Positions 44,700 through 56,430 of a stretch of DNA of 64,000 bases are shown piece after piece. The stretch lies in NCBI GenBank assembly GCA_964016985.1, contig OZ024824.1, positions 46,793,168 through 46,857,167 on the forward strand, given 5' to 3'. The DNA is from Anodontia alba (lineage: Eukaryota > Mollusca > Bivalvia > Lucinida > Lucinidae). The position numbers and the translations under genes are program-made. Under the pieces are notes generated by a model that was not told the DNA's origin, searched no databases, and saw only the letters and a program-made list of their open reading frames with translations. Numbering within the stretch: position 1 is the stretch's first letter; every line of letters starts with the position of its first letter.

Positions 44700-45545
44700 G
44701 AATGTATGAATTTCACTGCATCTTAGCCATGGCAAGGGCTAATAAAAAGGCTGTTTTGACTGTAACGTGAAGTTTGGAAGCCTAATGTAAAGGTTCATAT
44801 GGGGCTTTTTGTAGACAAATTAAGACCCAAGATAAATCCCATTTAGGGGTAAGAGATCTTTGGACAGGACTTTGCAATTCAAAAGCTCTAATTAACTCTG
44901 GTAAGACTGGATTAGAACAGATTCTGTTACCAGACTTAAATTCAACAAGTGTATTTGAAATCATGGAAGTCGAATCTGGGCTGATACTAGTAGTTGTAAT
45001 GCCTCTGAGAACCAAGAACGTTGAAGCCAAAGAGGAGCAATTAGAACTCTTCCGCAATGAGATTGACAGATTTTGGCGAGAAAAGATGGTATCGGAACTG
45101 TTGGTGGAAATGCATAAGCATGTAAATTGTTCCAGTTCATGGATAATGCATCTATCACAAAGGCTTGATTGTACGGCACTGGAGAGACATACAATGAGAG
45201 TTTGTGATTGAAATGAGTCGCAAACAAATCCACACTGGGAAATCTGAACATTTGAAAAACTGAATGGCCATTATTTCTAGAATATTGATATGGAGCTGGG
45301 ATTAGTCTTCTGTCCAGTGACCATGAAAGGATAGCCTCATCAGCTCGAGATGAGCACCCCATCCATAATGACTGGCATCCGTAAAAAGGAATGCATTGGG
45401 ATCTGGGGGATGGATGAATATTCCCCGAGCGAAGCGAATGGGGTTGATCCACCACTTCAAATGAAATCTGATCATACTCGTGATCAAAATCTCATGGCCA
45501 TGACCTTGACGAGTTTTGCTAATCCTACTGAATAAACAATTCACA
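44700..45545 (-). pseudogene. DIRS-like retrotransposon remnant: RNase H to tyrosine-recombinase N-terminus
   Basis: Minus-strand pieces in shifting frames. At about 45545-45310 comes the RNase H start, with DPNAFLFTDASHYGWGAHLE. At about 45260-44965 comes VDLFATHFNHKLSLYVSPVP, then YAFPPTVPIPSFLAKI and VLIAPLW, the characteristic DIRS1-type stretch between RNase H and recombinase. At about 44900-44780, SPVQRSLTPKWDLSWVL and KAPYEPL, and at about 44760 KTAFLLALAMAKM, match the start of the tyrosine recombinase. Reverse transcriptase and gag are absent, truncated at about 45545. Intact DIRS elements integrate by recombination and carry inverted termini, which is relevant to the inverted repeats alongside. 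Frameshifts show this copy is dead. Confidence 0.75.
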
Positions 45546-46316
45546 TGCCGGGTAAAATTTCAGCAGATGATATTTTGGTGGTTTAGGAGGAGATAGTGTG
45601 ATGGACAGATTATGGACATTGGACGCACAGATAAATGTTGCTCCCACACACAGGGGAGTGATGTTGCAAGTTTGGTTGAATTCCGCCGAGTGGTTTTGGA
45701 GGAGATAGTGTGACAAACAGAAGGATGGACAATGGATGCACAGAAAAATAATTTTGCTTATGCACACCCTTACCATGAGGGGAAGTGATGTAGCAAGTTT
45801 GGTTGGATTCTGCCAAGTGGTTTAGGAGATAACGTGATGGACAAATGGATGGACGACGGCGCAAGGACAGACAGACGCACAGATATATAATGTTGCTCTC
45901 GCACACCCTTGCAATGAAGGGAAGTGATGTAGGAAGTTTGGTTGAATTCTGCCGGTGGCTTAGGAGGAGATAACATGACCGACAGATGGACGGAAGATGA
46001 AAGATGGACGCACCGAAAAATAATATTGCATTACCCATACCATGAGGAGATGTGATGTTGCAATTTGGTTGAATTCTGCCCAGTGGTTTAGAAGATAGTG
46101 TGACGGACAAATGGACCAACAATGGATGCACTGACGGACGGACATATGGAAAAATAATGTTGCATTCGCACACCCTTACCATGAGGGCAAGTGATGTAGC
46201 AAGTCTGGTTGCTCTGCTTAGTGGTTTAGAAGGAGATAGCATGTCAGACAGGCGGACGGACTGATGGAGGCATTGACAATATCCCCATTGCTTTTTTATC
46301 TGCTTGGGGATAATAA
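45546..46316 (+). mobile_element. HLE-H element, 5'-truncated
   Basis: About six ~125-bp monomers (AAGTTTGGTTGAATTCTGCC, GGTTTAGGAGGAGATAGTG, GCACACCCTTACCATGAGG), then GACAGGCGGACGGACTGATG and a 3' hairpin (ATCCCC ... GGGGAT) ending AATAAAA. Joins the DIRS remnant at its left edge. Confidence 0.6.
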
Positions 46317-46644
46317 AACAATCAGCGGTAATCCGTTTACTCGATATTAACAATAGGTTACATTTATAGATAATGGTCTGAAAATCTGCAAGATGGTGAA
46401 CATTAAGTGTGACCCATTTTCTTTTATGATCAGTGCCATATTCAGCAGTGGGCCAGGTATAGATCTCATAACATGATGATCACCTCTAATACAGTCAGCT
46501 GCCTTCGGCCCCAGCATCCACATTATATTGGTGTTGCAGTGTATTTGTTAAGGCTCTTAAGGTTTGCCTGACATAGCTCTTTGTTTTTTCCCTCATATAA
46601 GCGCCACTAGCTGTGACAAACCAGTAGTTGTAATGATGCAGTAC
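46317..46644. other. Intron next to the 46645 exon
   Basis: Unique sequence. The donor side of the 46645-46807 exon is at 46644. No other exon recognised. Confidence 0.45.
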
Positions 46645-46807
46645 CTATCTTTGGTAGTGGTATCACAGGCAGGGATGGAGCAACTTTGTTCAAGTCCACA
46701 GATAACTGTTCCAGTCTATCCAGATGTCTATTGATGCTTATTACTTGCTCTTGTTTCTCCTCGGACTGGTTCTCGTCTAACACTGCTCTTGTATGTTGCA
46801 GATATAC
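46645..46807 (-). CDS. Tudor-domain gene, exon upstream of the Tudor core
   Basis: 163 bp with acceptor GTTAACAG (AG at 46808-46809) and donor GATAG/GTAC at 46644. It starts in phase 0 and ends in phase 1, which matches the Tudor core exon 17 kb downstream (the split codon gives Gly). It encodes VYLQHTRAVLDENQSEEKQE, then QVISINRHLDRLEQLSVDLN and a proline-rich end VAPSLPVIPLPKI. The Glu/Gln-rich heptad-like run suggests a short helix or coiled coil. The proline-rich end is a typical lead-in to a Tudor barrel. Other exons could lie in between. The assignment rests on splice sites, open frame and phase, since the segment has no family signature. Confidence 0.68.
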
Positions 46808-47059
46808 CTGTTAACAAGCAACTTCCACATTTATTCACATTTATTAGATATTTCTAACATCTGCCCTATTTACCCTGAATATTCAGACATCTAAACTTAT
46901 CCTTAAATCTGAACAAGTCTGTTTGGCCACCTGGTGACATCTGAAATGTTGTAACAATGAGAATTAGTGTAGACCCTGTGATTGGTCCAAATATTTAGGG
47001 TAAATACAGTATCAAGCCAATTTTATAATTTGTTACACATCTGTCAAGCCAACTTTTAC

Positions 47060-47330
47060 TAATATGATGTACCTTCCTTCTCCTATCAAGCAGTGTTTTG
47101 CTTGTTAGAGATCTTTCTCCTATCAAGCAGACTTTTGCTTATTAGAGATCTTCTTGCTCCTATCAAGCAGAGTTTTGTTTGTTAGAGATCTTTCTCCTAT
47201 CAAGCAGAGTTTTGCTTGAAAGAGATCTTCTTTCTCCTATCAAGCAGAGTTTTGCTTTTTAGAGATCTTCTTTCTCCTATCAAGCAGATGTTTGCTTGTT
47301 AGAGATCTTTCTCCTATCAAGCACAGTTTA
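47060..47330 (+). repeat. 36-40-bp minisatellite
   Basis: About seven copies of a unit containing TCTCCTATCAAGCAGAGTTT and GCTTGTTAGAGATCT. The unit includes AGATCT palindromes. Lies in the intron just upstream of the 46645 exon on the gene's strand. Confidence 0.8.
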
Positions 47331-47443
47331 AAAAGGCAGGTTTGACACAGACTGATTTTACACAATCCAGTTCTTCATTTACACAGTCCAGTTCTTCATG
47401 CCACAAGGTTCAGGGTTACTATTCTGTGCAAAAATTGACAATG

Positions 47444-47750
47444 TTTGTTTGTGTTTAGGTTTTACTGCCCAGTCAACCCAATGGGGTCATATAGAGCGTG
47501 GTCAGTTTACCTAATCACACATTTACTGGGAAGGCTTAGTCCTCTAAGCGGTTAACCAGTACTGTGCACATTCTTTGGCCAGAAACTGACAACTGCCCTT
47601 CTTGAATCAGCGGAAGGGAGAGAATGACCATCGAAAATATTTCATGATCAATCTCCAAGTAAAGAATGTTGCCGACCTTGGCGGGGTTGAACCCGCGACC
47701 TCCTGGTCTCCAGTCGGACGGCGCATCCAACTGAGCCACCGAGGCCAGCA
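47444..47750 (-). mobile_element. tRNA-derived SINE, copy 3
   Basis: The plus-strand end reads CGACCTCCTGGTCTCCAGTC, the inverse of a tRNA-like head with an A-box (TGGCTCAGTTGG) and a B-box (GGGTTCAACCC). ACAATG repeats at 47438-47443 and 47751-47756 suggest a short target duplication. Highly similar to 18821-19123. Confidence 0.88.
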
Positions 47751-48379
47751 ACAATGTCAAATGGTAGTCATTAACAAGCAAAACATAATCCAATGACGGA
47801 TGTATCCAAATTAAGTCAGTCTATGCCTTACAGTAAAGAAGATAATTATGGTGTATGGCCCAGACAAGTATTTTTTTCTGTAATGTTGGTCAAAGGTCAA
47901 CAAACGTCCAAGTTAGATCATACTGTACCTGACACCCTGTCTTTACTAAATGCACCCAAACACCAAATTTGGTCAGCCTAGACCATAACGGACAATACAG
48001 TATACCTCCTTTTTTCTATCATATAGGTTAGAGGATAACATACAGGTAAAAAATACCTACTTTTTGCACTGCACCTAAGATGTAGTTGTCACTATAACTA
48101 TATACCAAATTTGGTCACCCTTAACCGCTATACTACTACTACCACCGGGGGAATCAAATTTTTATACCACTTTTTATACCACTCTCCCCAGGGAGTGTCT
48201 CCTCCATCTTTTTTCTTCTGACCAAACCCAACACCACTTATTTTTGACATTTGACTCTAAGATTTTGTATCATCCTAGCTTGAATAAATTTCGTGTTTCT
48301 ATTTCTTTTTCTTTTGAAGTATATCACCCATGTTAGAAGCACAACTCATCAAGGCTATAGCGGTGTGTACCAGAACACT
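47751..48379. other. Low-copy intergenic or intron sequence
   Basis: Includes AACACCAAATTTGGTCAGCC (about 47957), related to 17340, and T/C-rich stretches. No exon seen. Confidence 0.4.
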
Positions 48380-48641
48380 TGAAACTAAAAATAGTCAGCT
48401 TTTAACAAATTCATGCAAATGGTCATTTCCAGAACATTCCCCACTTTTTTGGTATTTTCCTTTGACCTGTTTTTTAAACTAATTTACTAAGTTTCCAGGC
48501 TCCCCTTCCTCCCCCTCAAATTTCTCATCAGATTTACATGATTTGCAAAAATGACCCCTGGCAACCTCTTCAATATGTAATTCCTTATCAATACAGAAAA
48601 CTTTCACTCATATAGACAGCTCTAGATATGGTGCTATTTTC
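48380..48641. repeat. Interspersed repeat Q, copy 1
   Basis: Shares ATTTGCAAAAATGACCCCTGG and CAACCTCTTCAATA with 63709-63921, roughly 200 bp over all. Type unknown; no ends or target duplication resolved. Confidence 0.5.
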
Positions 48642-49374
48642 AAACAAGAGCTGTCAGCAGACAGCATAGCTCGCCTAGAATTGAGAAGATACTATGAGTC
48701 CAAAACATGCGGACAGAATCACAAACAGTAGACCCTGATCAGACTACCTTGTAGGACCAGTCTGATCTGTGTCTGCACTGTTTGCTTAGGCCTATCTGTC
48801 CCAATACTTAGGATCATTACAGTAAGAGGAAATGTTATGGCATTTTAGCTCTTGATAGGATTTCTTGTGCTATGGTTTTGTCATTTGTTGTCATGAATTT
48901 GACATTATCAGGAATCAAATATAAAATTTCTAAGTCTGTGACCTTGACCTAAAGGTCAGAAGCATGGGTGGGGGTGACGATGAATAAAACTTTGGTCCTG
49001 TATCTATTATCATTCCAAATATGAACCAAATCTATCGTATGGTTTGGAAAATATGAGCTCTTAAAACACTTTAATATAAAATTTCTAAGTTCTTAACTTT
49101 GACCTTGAGGCCATGGCATGGGTATGGGGTACTGCGGAATAAAACTTTGGACCTGTATCTATCATCATACCAATGAACAAAATCCATCATATGGTTTGGA
49201 AAATATGAGCTCTTAAAAAACTTTAATAGAAAACTTAGTCTTTGACCTTGACCTTGAGGTCATAGGCATGGGCAGGCATAACGAAAACATACCTATATAA
49301 TTTTGACCCCCTTAAACCCCACTTTTATATAGTAAAACTGGGGTTTACATGGGGTATACATTATTTTTCTTTTT
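48642..49374 (+). mobile_element. HLE-B copy 3, 3'-truncated
   Basis: 5' end AACAAGAG, hairpin GCTGTCAGCAGACAGC, then TAGCTCGCCT. About two and a half ~165-bp monomers (TTTCTAAGTCTGTGACCTTG, GGTTTGGAAAATATGAGCTC). No 3' hairpin; sequence breaks into a hairpin-element remnant at 49375. Confidence 0.6.
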
Positions 49375-49450
49375 TCTGCTCATAAAAAGAACTGCCTCAC
49401 CAAGGCGGTTTTAACAAGTACCCACAATCTATGTTTTGAGCAGAAATATG
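49375..49450. mobile_element. 115-bp hairpin element, decayed copy 3
   Basis: Right arm TACCCACAATCTATGTTTTG and a loop (GCCTCACCAAGGCGG) are recognisable. The left arm has largely gone. Confidence 0.45.
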
Positions 49451-50779
49451 AAACAAGAGGCCCACGGGCCACAACTCGCTGAGTGAAACCGCCACTGCAG
49501 ATATGCAGATGGCATGCAACATTTTTCCAATACTCTTATGACAAGGCAATGGCTTAATCAGTTTTTGAAATATCTTGCTTACAAGGTTAAAATGTTGAAA
49601 TTACAAGTAAAACAAGTCACCCCCAATGCCTCCTACCAACTCTTTTGAGTCAACTGGCATTTCGGTGCAGCAGAAGAAGCAAAAAATAGATTTTCAAGAT
49701 GGCTGCCATCTTGATTTCCGATCGGAATGATTATAGCTATTTTTTGATCTACAAGTCACCCTGACGCTTCCTACTAAGTTTCAAGTCAATTGACTTTTAG
49801 GTTTAGGAGAAGAAGCGAAAAATAGATTTTCAAGATGGCTGTCATGGAGGCCATCTTGGATTTCCAATTGGCACGATTTTAGCTATTTTTGATGTACAAG
49901 TCATCCCGATGCTTCCTAGCAAGTTTGGAGTCAATTGGCCTTTCGGTTCAGGAGAAGAAGCGAAAAATAGCTTTTCAAGATGGCTGCCATGGTGGCCATC
50001 TTGGATTTCTAATCAGCACAATTTTAGCTATTTTTGATTTATAAGTCACCCCAATGCTTCCTAACCAGTTTGGAGTCAACTGGCTTTTGGGTTTAGGAGT
50101 AGAAGCGAAAAATAGATTTTCAAGATAGCTGCCATGGCGGCCATCTTGGAATTTGGACCAACACGATTTTAGCTATATTTGATCTACAAGTCACCCTGAT
50201 GCTTCCTAGCAAGTTTGGAGTTAATTGGCCTTTCTGTTCAGGAGAAGAAGCGAAAAAGATTTTCAAGATGGCGGCCATCTTGGATTTCCGATCGGAACGA
50301 TTTTAGCTATTTTTTTTATCTACATGTCATCCTGATGCTTCCTACCAAGTATCGAGTCAATTGGCCTTGGGGTGTAGGAAAAGTAGGCTTTTAAAGCAAT
50401 TGTTCACGCCGCATGACCCATGATGGACGACGGTTTTGATTGTGTTGGGGTTTAACGACACGTCAACCCTTGAGGGTCATTTTGTGTCGTCTCCCAGAGA
50501 AAGGGAGAAAAGAGATAGAAGAGAGAGAGTAGAGGAGATGAAAGAGAGGGACAGGGAAGAAAGAGGAACAGGAATGAAAGTGAAGAAACAGAAGAAATAA
50601 AAACATTCCCCCTCTACCCTTACCCACTACAAGGATAGCAGGCCTTGCCCAACTGTAAGCCAATATCAGTTGGACGCCCCAGTGATGTAAGATACACAGC
50701 ACCTTCGCACCACCCGACCACCCCATTGACTGACCACAACAGCTCACCATGAGCACTTCATGCTCAGGTGAGCTAAAAA
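49451..50779 (+). mobile_element. HLE-A copy 10, with SINE-T inside
   Basis: 5' AACAAGAGGCCCACGGGCC and AACTCGCTGAG. Five ~150-bp monomers with TTTTCAAGATGGCTGCCATG and TACAAGTCACCCTGATGC. After an inserted SINE-T (50434-50725) the 3' end resumes as ACAACAGCTCACCATGAGCA and hairpin GAGCACTTCATGCTC, ending GTGAGCTAAAA. Confidence 0.68.
50434..50725 (-). mobile_element. SINE-T copy 3
   Basis: Very similar to the copies at 66 and 61838 (GGGTTTAACGACACGTCAAC and AGGATAGCAGGCCTTGCCC on the plus strand). Lies between the spacer and the 3' hairpin of HLE-A copy 10. No clear target duplication. Confidence 0.7.
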
Positions 50780-53700
50780 TCTGAGCAAATTTGGCTCAGT
50801 GGCTTCAGAGAAGTCGTCAAATTCTCAACAATTTTCCCATATAAATGTTATGGGGCTCATACAAATGCATAGGGAAGCAAACTTGACCTTGCCGTAAAAA
50901 GGTCAAATGTCAACGTACGATAATCTTTTTTGCAATTTTGGTAGATCTCCTGTCCCTGATGATTTGTGCACAGATTTAGCCCCAAGGCATCCTCAGTTCT
51001 GAAGAAGAAGATTTTTAAAGGGTCTTACCATATATGGGCATGGTGGCCATCTTGGTCGACCGACCGCGACCATTTTAGCAATCTTTCGTTCCCCTGACTT
51101 AAGAAGGCACAACATGAAATTTGAGCAAATTTGGCTCAGTGGCTTCAGAGAAGAAGAAATTTAAAATTCCCACAATTTTCCTATTCAAATGTATGGGGCT
51201 CATACAAATGCATAGGGAAGCAAACTTGACCCTGCCGTAAAAAGGTCAAATGTCAATGTACGACAATTCTTTTAGCAACTTTGGTAGACCTCTCGTTCCC
51301 GATGATTTGTGCAAAGATTCGCCCCAAGGCATTCTCGGTTCTGGAGAAGATTTTTAAAGGTTTTTACCATATATGGGCACTGCAGCCATCTTGGTCAACG
51401 GACCGTGACAATTTTAGCAATCTTTTGTTTCCCCACACTAAGGTGGCTCCATATGAAATTTGAACAAAATTAGCTCAGAGGCTTCAGAGGAGAAGTCATT
51501 TGAAACTCTTAACAATTTTCCCATTCAAATGTATAGAGCTCATACAAATGCATAGGGAAGCGAACTTGACCTTGCTGTAAAAAGGTCAAACGTCCACGTA
51601 TGACAATTCTTTTAGCAACTTTGGTTGACCTCTCGTTCCCGATGATTTGTGCAAAGATTCAGCCCCAAGGCATTCTCGGTTCTGGAGAAGAAGATTTTTA
51701 AAGGTTTTTACCATATATGGGCATTGCGGCCATCTTGGTCAATGGACCGCGACAATTTTCCCATTCAAATGTATAGAGCTCATACAAATGAATAGGGAAG
51801 AGAACTTGACCTTGCCGTAAATCAGGATTGCTTGAACATTCTTGGTAGAGGGTTACTAAAGCATTATTGAAATCAGTCAGGAGGTATTTGACAAGAAGAA
51901 TTTTAAAGTTTTCTATACAGATATATATGGAAAATAAGCCCCGCCCCTGGGGGCCATGTTTTTTGACGTATCATGAAGGCTTGAACAATCTAGGTAGAGG
52001 GTCACCAAAGCAACATTCCTGCCAAGTTACACTGAACTCAGTCCAACGGTTTCTTAAAAGAAGATTTTTAAAGTTTTTTATATAGATACATAGGGAAAAT
52101 AAGCCCCGCCCCCTAGCGGCCATGTTTTTAGACGAATCACGATTACTTGAACAATCTTGGTACAAGATCACCATGGAAACATTTTTGCCAAGTTATAATG
52201 AAATTGGTTCAATGGTTTCTGACAAGAAGATTTTTCAAGTTTTCTATAAAGATATATATATACCCCCTGGCAGCCATGTTTTTTGACGAATCCAAATGGC
52301 TTGAACAATCATGGTACAGAATCACAAAGGAATATTTCTGCAAAATTATATAGCAATTGGTCCAGTGGTTTCTGACAAGAAGATTTTTTAAGTTTTCTAT
52401 ATAGATATATAGGGAAAATGAGCCCCATCCCCTGGCGGCCATGTTTTTTGACAAATCCAAATGGCTTGAACAATCTTGGTAGAGAGTCACCAAAGGAACA
52501 TTTCTGCAAAAGTATATGGAAATCGGTCCAGTGGTTTCAGACAAGAAGATTTTTTAAGTTTTCTATATAGATATATAGGGAAAATAAGCCCTGCCCCCTG
52601 GCGGCCATGTTTTTTGACAAATCCAAATGGCTTGAACTACCTTGGTAGAGGATCACCAAAGGAACATTTCTGCAAAAGTATATGGAAATCAGTCCAGTGG
52701 TTTCTGACAAGAAGGTTTTTTAACTTTTCTATATAGATATATAGGGAAAATAAGCCCTGCCCCCTGGCGGCCATGTTTTTTGACGAATCCAAATGGCTTG
52801 AACAATCTTAGTAGAAAATCACCAAAGGAACAGTTCTGCAAAATTATATTGAAATCGGTCCAGTGGTTTCTGACAAGAAGATTTTTAAAGTTTTCTATAC
52901 AGATATATAGGAAAAATAAGCCCCCCACCCTGGCGTACATGTTTTTTGACGAATCCAAATGGCTTGAACAATCTTGGTAGAGGATCACCAAAGGAACATT
53001 CCTGCAAAATTATATGGAAATCGCTCCAATGGTTTCTGACAAGAAGACTTTTAAAGTTTTCTACATAGATATATAGGGAAAATAAGCCTCGCCCCCTGGC
53101 GGCCATGTTTTTTGACGAATCCAAATGGCTTGAACAACCTTGGTAGAGGATCACCAAAGGAACATTTCTGCAAAAGTATATGAAAATCGGTCCAGTGGTT
53201 TCTGACAAGAAGATTTTTTAAGTTTTCTATATAGATATATAGGGAAAATAAGCTCCGCCCCCCTGGTGGCCATGTTTTTTGACGAATCCAAATGGCTTGA
53301 ACAATCTTGGTAGAGGATCCCCAAAGGAACATTCCTGCAAAATTATTTGGAAATCGGTCCAGTGGTTTCAGACAAGAAGATTTTTTAAGTTTTCCATATA
53401 GATATATAGGGAAAATAAGCCCTGCCCCCTGGCGGCCATGTTTTTTGACAAATCCAAATGGCTTGAACAATCTTAGTAGAAAATCACCAAAGGAACAGTT
53501 CTGCAAAATTATATTGAAATCGGTCTAGTGGTTTCTGACAAGAAGATTTTTAAAGTTTTCTATACAGATATATAGGGAAAATAAGCCCCTCCCCCCTGGC
53601 AGCCATGTTTTTTGACGAATCCAAATGGCTTGAACAATCTTGGTAGAGGATCACCAAAGGAACATTTCTGCAAAATTATATGGAAATCGGTCCAGTGGTT

Positions 53701-54462
53701 TCTGACAAGAAGACTTTTAAAGTTTTCTACATAGATATATAGGGAAAATAAGCCCCGCCCCCTGGCGGCCATGTTTTTTGACGAATCCAAATGGCTTGAA
53801 CAACCTTGGTAGAGGATCACCAAAGGAACATTTCTGCAAAAGTATATGGAAATCAATCCAGTGGTTTCTGACAAGAAGATTTTTTAAGTTTTCTATATAG
53901 ATATATAGGGAAAATAAGCCCCGCCCTCTGGTGGCCATGTTTTTTGACGAATCCAAATGGCTTGAACAATCTTGGTAGAAGATCACCAAAGGAACATTTC
54001 TGCAAAATTATATTGAAATCCGTCAAGTGGTTTCTGACAAAAAGATTTTTAAAGTTTTCTATATAGATAATATAGGGAAAATAAGCCCCGCCTCCTGGCG
54101 GCCATGTTTTTTGACGAATCCAAATGGCTTGAACAATCTTGGTAGAGGGTCACCAAAGGAACATTTCTGCAAAATTATATGGAAATCGGTCCAGTGGTTT
54201 CTGACAAGAAGATTTTTTAAGTTTTTAGTTAAAAAATCTTTTTTTAGCTCCTGTGACCTAGATATGCAATGGACTGGAACCATTTGAACAACTTTGAAAG
54301 AGGACCTACCAAGGATCATTCCTGTGAAGTTTGGTCAAATTCCCACCAGTGGTTTAGGAGGAGATGTTGTTCAAAGATTGTGGACGGACAGACGGACGAC
54401 GACGACGACCGATGGTGGGTGATCACAATAGCTCACCTTGAGCCTTAGGCTCAGGTGAGCTA
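50780..54462 (+). mobile_element. HLE-A copy 11, chimeric and 5'-truncated
   Basis: 50780-51821 consists of copy-3-type monomers (GGGCATGGTGGCCATCTTGG). At about 51822 it switches inside a phrase (CTTGCCGTAAATCAGGATTG) to ~165-bp copy-8-type monomers, about 15 of them. Ends with GGACAGACGGACGACG, GTGATCACAATAGCTCACC, hairpin TTGAGCCTTAGGCTCAGG and TGAGCTAATAA. Confidence 0.65.
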
Positions 54463-54662
54463 ATAAAAGCCTGTTGTGGGCAAGCTTCCCCTGACGCCAA
54501 GGCTTTGTCAGTATAGGGTTATGACTTGAATCCGTATGATAAGAGGATCACCCAAAAACCACACACACAACTTCAGACCATGTAGAATAAATATGTATGG
54601 TTTCAAAATAATTCTACAAGGTATCTATTCCAATACTAATAGGACCTGGAAAAAACTAAGTC
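54463..54662. repeat. Fragment of an array-A-like repeat
   Basis: Shares CTTCAGACCATGTAGAATAA with 60310-60345 and GGTATCTATTCCAATACTAA with 62180-62205. Together these suggest one old array cut up by HLE-A insertions. Confidence 0.5.
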
Positions 54663-55655
54663 AAACAAGAGGCCCATGGGCCACAATTCGCTCACCTGCA
54701 TATTTGCAAATGCCATGCAACAGTCTTCCAGTATTGCCACAACAACTGGGACACAAATTTGACCATAACATAAAACTGTCAAAGGTCATTCCAGTCTCAT
54801 CATTTTAACAAACTTGGTAGACCTTGAGTCTCCAATGCTGTTTACCAAGATTCAGCCTCAAAGCTTTCTTAGTACTGGAGAAGAAGAGTTTTTAGTGTTT
54901 TTACCATACATTGGCATGGCAGCCATCTTGTTCAATGATGCAGAACCATTTGAACAAAGTGTCATCCCTTCGACAGAAGGCCCCATGTGAAATCTGGTGA
55001 AAATTGGTCAAGTGGCTTTAGAGAATAAGACGTTTAAAGATTTCAAGATTTTATACCTGTATATAGGACAGGGGCAAGGGCAGATAACTCCCAGGGGGTG
55101 TGGGGGTGCAAAATTTTGATCCTAACTAAAATATTTTACTACTTTAATCATACATTGTAAGTTTCAGCCATTAGTCTGAAATACATATTGAAACCAATGA
55201 TTTTTCAACTTTTCCCCCCCATACAAATCTATAGAGATGCAAATTTGACCTTGCCGTAAAAATGTCAAAGGTCAACCTATGATCATCATTTGAACAAACT
55301 TGGTAGACCTTGAGTCCTCGATGCTATGTACCAGATTCAGCCCCAAAGCTTTCTTGGTTCTGGAGAAGAGTTTCAAGTGTTTCTACCATATAGGGACATG
55401 GCTGCCATCTTGTTCAATTACGCAGAACCATTTGAACAAATTGGCAATACCTTTTTGACAGAAAGTCCCATGTAAAATCTGGTAAAAATTGCTCAAAAGG
55501 TTTCAGAGAAGAAGACATTTAAAAATTACACAATTTTATACATGTATATAGCACAAGGGCAAGAGCAGATAACCCTCTGGGGACAAAAATTTGATATTAA
55601 CTAAAATGTTTTACTACTTTAACCATACATTGTAAGTTTCAGCCATTAGTCTTTA
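54663..55655 (+). mobile_element. HLE-A copy 12, 3'-truncated
   Basis: 5' AACAAGAGGCCCATGGGCC and CGCTCACCTGCATATTTGC. The body is like copies 1 and 4. It fades out after CAGCCATTAGTCTTTACAG without a terminal hairpin. Confidence 0.62.
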
Positions 55656-56110
55656 CAGTCTAGCAGGTTTTACCAGATTCCTAGAGAGCAAGGGGTTTCT
55701 TAGCCCATCAGGACCCCATCAAGAATCCCATTAAAATCATTCACCATGACATGTTAGCTCCCTCTTGGAGCTAATTTATTAGTATCATTCTGAAGTCAAA
55801 ACCACATGATGATAAACAAGCAAATTGATTGAACTGATCATATGATTCTGATGCTGTTTCTGCAAAATGAATTTTACAAGTGGATTTTGATCAAGACATT
55901 TGAGTATTAAGTTGACCTGACCTATCTTGGTTAAGAGTGTTTTACAGAATTAATGCTAGTTTACTAACGTCAGAAAGGTGGAAGAGACATTTACATTTAA
56001 TGTTAGTACCTGATTTTGCAAGTTGTCTCCACTGGAGGCATTTGCATGAAATGTTAAAATCTGTTTTCTTGGAAAAATAATAAAAAAATACTTCAATATG
56101 TCCTCAGCTG
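55656..56110. other. Unique region
   Basis: No repeats shared within the window except a PAL-like AGTTGTCTCCACTGGAGGCA at 56020-56045. No exon seen. Confidence 0.4.
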
Positions 56111-56430
56111 AAAGATTTACCCAGTATGCTAAGGGTTAACTTTTACCACTCTCTGGGCAAATTCAGCAGACAACATACTGAAACAGTTTTCTTATTTTTT
56201 TTACAGAAAACAGGATTTGACATTTCATGCAAATTGTCTCCATTAGAAACAATTTGTATGAAACGTAAAACCCTTTTTCTTTTGAAAAAAGAATGCTTAT
56301 ATTTCCAGAAAACAGGATTTGACAATTCATGCAAATCAGAAAATAGGATTTGACATTTTATGCAAATTGCCTCCATTGGAGACAATTTGTATAAAATGTT
56401 AAACCTGCTTTCTGGGAAAAATTGTCTTAT
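56111..56430. mobile_element. PAL palindromic elements, head-to-tail pair
   Basis: AACAGGATTTGACATTTCAT, TTGTCTCCATTAGAAACAAT and a second set (TTGCCTCCATTGGAGACAA) form imperfect palindromes. The second one is cut by the minus-strand HLE-A that begins at 56431. Confidence 0.55.
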
